From NCBI RefSeq assembly GCF_030814415.1, contig NZ_JAUSVB010000002.1:248001-312000 (forward strand): a stretch of 64,000 bases of DNA, written 5' to 3'. This DNA is from Cellulomonas humilata. Lineage in GTDB: Bacteria; Actinomycetota; Actinomycetes; Actinomycetales; Cellulomonadaceae. Position numbers and translations under genes: made by a program. Shown here piece after piece: positions 60,959-64,000 of this stretch (the stretch's first letter is position 1; every line of letters starts with the position of its first letter). Below the pieces are notes generated by a model. It was given only the letters and a program-made list of their open reading frames with translations. It made no database searches and had not been told where the DNA came from.

Positions 60959-62260
60959 TCAGCCGAGTGCGTTGACCGCGGCGATGAAGGTGTCCCACTG
61001 AGCAGCGGCGTCACCGCCGTTGACGTCGACCTCGGTCAGAGCCGACTGCATCGCGTCGTTGACGGCGAAGTAGTTCGGGCCCTTGAACGGGGCGACGATG
61101 CCCTCGGCACGGTTGGCCAGGATCTGGCCGGCCGGGGCGTTGTTGAAGAACGCGTTCGTGGAGCTGAGCAGCTCGTCCGAGGCGAGCGCCTCGGTCTGGC
61201 TCGGGAACGTGCCCTTGTTCTTGTAGGCCTGGAGCTGCTGCTCCGGGGCCGTCAGCCAGGCAGCGAACTTCTTCGCGGCCTCGGTGTTCTTGCCCTGGGC
61301 GGGAACGGTCATGAACGAACCGCCCCAGTTGCCGGCGCCGCCGGGGAAGACGTCCGCGATGTCCCAGCCGGTCACGCCGGCCGAGTTGCCCTCGATGACA
61401 CCGAGCATCCAGCCCGGAGCCAGCATGGTCGCGAAGCCGTCCGTCTGGAACGAGGCGTTCCAGTCGTCGCTCCACTGACCGAGGTGGGCCGACAGGTTGT
61501 CGGTGACGGAGGCCGTGGTGACGGCGTCGTAGATCGCCTTCACCTCGGGGTTCTCGGCGGCGATGATGGTGCCGTCGTTGTCCTCGTAGGCGTTCTCGAC
61601 CTGGTTGATCATGCCCTGGTAGATGGCGCCAGCAGCGTCGAAGAAGGGCTTGCCCGTGGCCTCGGTGTACTGCTTGCCGAACTCGAAGTAGTCCTCCCAC
61701 GTGGCGTCGGCGCCACCGAGAGCGGCGGCGACCTCCTCACGCGTGGAGGGCAGGCCGGCGGCGGCGAGCAGGTCGCCGCGGAACGCGATGGCCTCCGGGC
61801 CGATGTCGGTGCCGTAGCCGAGCAGGATGCCGTCGGGCGTCGTGGCCTGCGCGACCTTCCAGTCGAGCCAGCGACCCTCGAGCGCGGGGTCGGTCAGGTC
61901 GACGAACTTGTCCGGGTACTGCATGAGCTCGGGGAGCCAGTCGATCTCGATCATCTCGACGTCCGAGGCACCGGAACCCGACGCGAGGCGCGTGTTCAGG
62001 TTGTCGCGGGCCTCGTTCGAGGTCGCGGCCTTCTTGTTCTCGATGGTCACGCCCGGGTTCTCGGCCTCGTACGCCGCGAACATCTCGTCCGTGTACCCGG
62101 GCTCGTTGAACGTGCCCAGCGTCAGGGTGATGTTCTCGGAGCCGCCGTCCGAACCCTCGTCGCTCGGCGTGTCCGAGTTGCCGGAGCAGGCCGTGGCGAG
62201 CAGGGCGATGCCCGTGACCCCCGCCGCGGCTGCCCACATCTTGCTGGTGGTCTTGCGCAC
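60959..62260 (-). CDS. cebE: cellobiose-type ABC transporter substrate-binding lipoprotein
   Basis: A 433-residue extracellular sugar-binding lipoprotein. The signal peptide ends A-T-A-C25-S, followed by an acidic linker. Mature features are L-T-L-G-T-F-N-E-P-G-Y, D-V-E-M-I-E-I-D-W-L and G-Y-G-T-D-I-G-P-E-A-I-A-F, which resemble CebE-like binding proteins of Streptomyces. The ligand is inferred as cellobiose or a related beta-oligosaccharide from this and from the CebR-like boxes upstream. The start is GTG 62260 with AGGGAG upstream. Confidence 0.82.
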   Translation of the reverse strand: MRKTTSKMWAAAAGVTGIALLATACSGNSDTPSDEGSDGGSENITLTLGTFNEPGYTDEMFAAYEAENPGVTIENKKAATSNEARDNLNTRLASGSGASDVEMIEIDWLPELMQYPDKFVDLTDPALEGRWLDWKVAQATTPDGILLGYGTDIGPEAIAFRGDLLAAAGLPSTREEVAAALGGADATWEDYFEFGKQYTEATGKPFFDAAGAIYQGMINQVENAYEDNDGTIIAAENPEVKAIYDAVTTASVTDNLSAHLGQWSDDWNASFQTDGFATMLAPGWMLGVIEGNSAGVTGWDIADVFPGGAGNWGGSFMTVPAQGKNTEAAKKFAAWLTAPEQQLQAYKNKGTFPSQTEALASDELLSSTNAFFNNAPAGQILANRAEGIVAPFKGPNYFAVNDAMQSALTEVDVNGGDAAAQWDTFIAAVNALG

Positions 62261-62397
62261 TGTGACTCCCTTGTCAGTCGGACGGCGTCCTCGCCGTACC
62301 CCTAGGGCACCCGTCGTCCGCCCGCCGAAAGGGGGCGTGCGAACATCGGGTTGGGCCGTGTGGACCCGGCGCGGTCACGTTCCCTTCCGCAGTGATG

Positions 62398-62411
62398 CGG
62401 GAGCGTTCCCA
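62398..62411. promoter_or_regulatory. CebR/CelR-type operator, proximal box
   Basis: CGGGAGCGTTCCCA matches the CebR/CelR consensus TGGGAGCGCTCCCA at 12 of 14 positions. It lies 138 bp upstream of the cebE start codon. Confidence 0.65.
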
Positions 62412-62477
62412 CGCGCTGCGGAGTACTGTCGTCGGCGCCTCAGCGAGTGTCAAGGACGCCGAGCGGAGTAAATGGCG

Positions 62478-62491
62478 TGGTAGCGATCCCA
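62478..62491. promoter_or_regulatory. CebR/CelR-type operator, distal box
   Basis: TGGTAGCGATCCCA also matches the consensus at 12 of 14 positions, 80 bp upstream of the proximal box. The rest of the 287-bp gap (62261-62547) shows no gene. Confidence 0.55.
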
Positions 62492-62547
62492 CACCAACGT
62501 TTCTGCAGGTCAGAGCGATATGGACATCGGTCCGTGTTACCGAATCG

Positions 62548-63090
62548 TTACGGCTGCGGCGCCTGGCTGTGACCATCGGCGTGACCGTCCGCGTGATCGT
62601 CGATCCACCGGCGTGCCACGTCCTGCTCGACCTCCAGCGCGGAGCGGATCGCGCCCGCCGTGGCCTGCTCGATCGCGGACGCGAACAGCGGCACCGTCGC
62701 GCGGAGGTCGCCGTCGTACATGACCGTCGTGGAGCCCGTTCCGGTGGGGGTCAGCGCCGTGCGTCCGCTGAGCCGCACCGGGGCGCCGGCGATCTCGACG
62801 ACGACCGTCCCGACGCGCGAGCCGTCGGGAGCAGGTGCCTCCCACGCCTCGACCTGCCGGACGTCGATCCGGCTCCCGACGAAGCTCCGCAGGTGCGCCG
62901 GGATCTGGTCGGTGGGCAGCGCGCGGCGCGTCGTCACGGTGAACGCGTCGTCCGCGTCCCCGGTCACGTCCACGTGCTGCTCCAGCGCGCCGCTGGCGCG
63001 GACCTTCAGGTGCACGTACTCCGGGTCCGCCAGGAGCCGCGCCGCGGCGCGGGCGTCCGTCGGGAGGTCGAGCGTCACGCTCAGTCGCAC
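62548..63090 (-). CDS. DUF2505 family protein (START-like fold)
   Basis: A 180-residue protein. L-D-L-P-T-D-A-R-A-A-A-R-L-L-A-D near the N-terminus, V-T-T-R-R-A-L-P-T-D-Q-I-P, and a C-terminal amphipathic helix (I-E-Q-A-T-A-G-A-I-R-S-A-L-E-V-E-Q-D) fit DUF2505, a polyketide-cyclase-like lipid-binding fold common in Actinobacteria. It ends in a His/Asp-rich tail. The start is GTG 63090 with AGGA six bases upstream. It diverges from the histidine kinase gene by 100 bp. Confidence 0.8.
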   Translation of the reverse strand: MRLSVTLDLPTDARAAARLLADPEYVHLKVRASGALEQHVDVTGDADDAFTVTTRRALPTDQIPAHLRSFVGSRIDVRQVEAWEAPAPDGSRVGTVVVEIAGAPVRLSGRTALTPTGTGSTTVMYDGDLRATVPLFASAIEQATAGAIRSALEVEQDVARRWIDDHADGHADGHSQAPQP

Positions 63091-63190
63091 GATGGGTCCT
63101 TCGATGATCGAGTCGGTGGGTCCGAGGCTATCCGCCCACGTCCTGGCCGTCCTGCTCGCCACCCGTCCACCGCCACCTACCCTGGTGCCC

Positions 63191-64000
63191 GTGTCCACGC
63201 TGAGCACCCTCGCCGCTCGATACGCCGCGCTCGATGCTCACGACCTCGAGTGGCTGCACCTGCTGGTCGGTGACTGGCAGGTCCTGTCCGACCTCGCGTT
63301 CGCCGACCTCGTGCTGTGGCTGCCGACGACCGACGGCGACTTCGTCGCGATCGCCCAGGCGCGGCCCTCGACCGGCGCGACCGTCCACTACGACGACGTC
63401 GTCGGGTCGAGCGCACCGGAGGGTCAGCGCCCGCAGCTGCAGCGGTCGCTCGACGAGCGGGCGGCGCAACGCTCGCGCGAGCCGCGCTGGTTCGGCTCCT
63501 ACGCCGTGCGCGAGGAGGCCGTCCCGGTGGTCCGGCGCGGCAAGGCGATCGCCGTGCTGGCCCGCCAGACCAACCTCGGCGGCGCGCGGACCCCCAGCCG
63601 GCTCGAGCTCAACTACGTCGAGGCTGCCGACGACGTCTTTGCGATGGTCGGCCGCGGCGAGTTCCCGGCACCCGACGCCCCGACCGGCCCGCGCCGCGGA
63701 GCCCCGCGTGTGGGGGACGGGCTCGTGCGCCTCAACTCCGAGGGCGAGGTCCTCTACGCGAGCCCCAACGCCCTGTCGTGCTTCCACCGGCTCGGCGTGG
63801 TGGGTGACCTGGTCGGACGCTCGCTCGTCGAGGTGACCGCCGAGCTGATCGAGCAGCACGACACCGTCGACGAGTCGATGCCGCTGGTGCTCATGGGACG
63901 CGCTCCGTGGCGGGTCGACGTCGAGGCCCGCGGGGTCGCGCTGTCCCTGCGGGCGGTGCCGCTGACCGAGCACGGCCAGCGCGTCGGCGCCGTGCTGCTG
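63191..64000 (+). CDS. pdtaS: PdtaS-like sensor histidine kinase, N-terminal part (runs off the right edge)
   Basis: From GTG 63191 the frame is open to the end of the window (270 codons, no stop). Residues 1-150 form the GAF-type sensor domain of PdtaS proteins (L-H-L-L-V-G-D-W-Q-V-L-S-D-L-A-F-A-D at about 19-36). A PAS domain follows from about 175 (L-V-R-L-N-S-E-G-E-V-L-Y-A-S-P-N-A-L). The kinase core lies beyond the edge. Mycobacterial PdtaS is a cytosolic kinase that phosphorylates the RNA-binding antiterminator PdtaR. Confidence 0.85.
   Translation, partial: MSTLSTLAARYAALDAHDLEWLHLLVGDWQVLSDLAFADLVLWLPTTDGDFVAIAQARPSTGATVHYDDVVGSSAPEGQRPQLQRSLDERAAQRSREPRWFGSYAVREEAVPVVRRGKAIAVLARQTNLGGARTPSRLELNYVEAADDVFAMVGRGEFPAPDAPTGPRRGAPRVGDGLVRLNSEGEVLYASPNALSCFHRLGVVGDLVGRSLVEVTAELIEQHDTVDESMPLVLMGRAPWRVDVEARGVALSLRAVPLTEHGQRVGAVLL

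Noticed and set aside
1-64000. Mobile element, prophage, tRNA or rRNA genes
   Set aside because: No transposase, integrase, terminal repeats or tRNA/rRNA-like segments were seen, and all gaps are short and accounted for.

Overview
This is a very GC-rich actinobacterial chromosome segment, most likely from Cellulomonas or a close relative. The strongest pointer is a secreted GH10+CBM2 xylanase (38829-40304, minus). Its architecture, mature N-terminus and catalytic residue numbering match Cellulomonas fimi Cex. It sits among sugar ABC operons, a CebR/CelR-type operator pair, the coproporphyrin-type haem genes of Actinobacteria and a PdtaS-like sensor kinase. No rRNA, tRNA, insertion sequence, prophage gene or CRISPR array is visible, and the gene content reads as core metabolism. 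Genes overlap by 1-4 bp (ATGA/GTGA/TGATG) in almost every operon. Most convergent gene pairs are separated by long hairpins without a U-tract.

Layout from left to right. (1) 1-13.8 kb: a leftward lipoprotein / divergent Nramp-type transporter / PRC-barrel operon; a rightward NAD-epimerase, DsbA-like, SDR and ThrE-like exporter run; a stand-alone glycogen-binding (CBM48) protein; a C4-dicarboxylate (Dcu) transporter and M20 dipeptidase operon, divergent from a large MalT/LAL-type regulator; then a small SHOCT / DUF7144 / peptidoglycan-binding lipoprotein operon. One 16-bp dyad motif flanks the LAL regulator on both sides. (2) 13.9-16.2 kb: NhaA and PPK2. (3) 16.2-34 kb: a nitrate assimilation region. 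It holds a Mop-type regulator with modABC, the nitrate transporter narK, a 1386-aa nitrate reductase fused to an NADPH flavoprotein reductase, a sulfite-oxidase-family membrane protein, and nirBD with sirohaem genes (CysG-like, CbiX) and the HemD-winged-helix regulator NnaR. Between the two halves is an intergenic array of three palindromic repeats spaced exactly 62 bp apart. (4) 34-42 kb: a surface protein built of LxxG heptads with a membrane partner, a NYN-domain protein, the Cex-like xylanase divergent from a MarR regulator, and a soluble Ser/Thr kinase. (5) 42-48.4 kb: a maltose/maltodextrin cluster (malR, GH13 glucosidase, binding protein, two permeases). (6) 48.5-57.7 kb: coproporphyrin ferrochelatase and coprohaem decarboxylase, then META, GNAT, LLM, glutamate dehydrogenase, a small secreted four-cysteine protein and PutA. 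(7) 57.7-64 kb: a leftward cellobiose-type ABC operon with its LacI regulator and two CebR-like boxes, a DUF2505 protein, and the first 270 codons of a PdtaS-like histidine kinase cut by the window edge.

How it fits together. Molybdate import feeds the molybdopterin nitrate reductase. NarK brings in nitrate, the fused reductase makes nitrite with NADPH, and NirBD with in-operon sirohaem synthesis makes ammonium. PutA (proline to glutamate) and glutamate dehydrogenase lie within 2 kb of each other. Xylanase, maltodextrin and cellobiose-type uptake modules describe a plant-polysaccharide degrader. Both sugar ABC operons carry the same device, a strong hairpin between the binding-protein gene and the first permease gene. 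The least explained parts are the 62-bp palindromic array, the heptad-repeat surface protein with its long palindromic leader, the LAL-flanking operator pair, and the altered metal-site motifs of the Nramp-like transporter.
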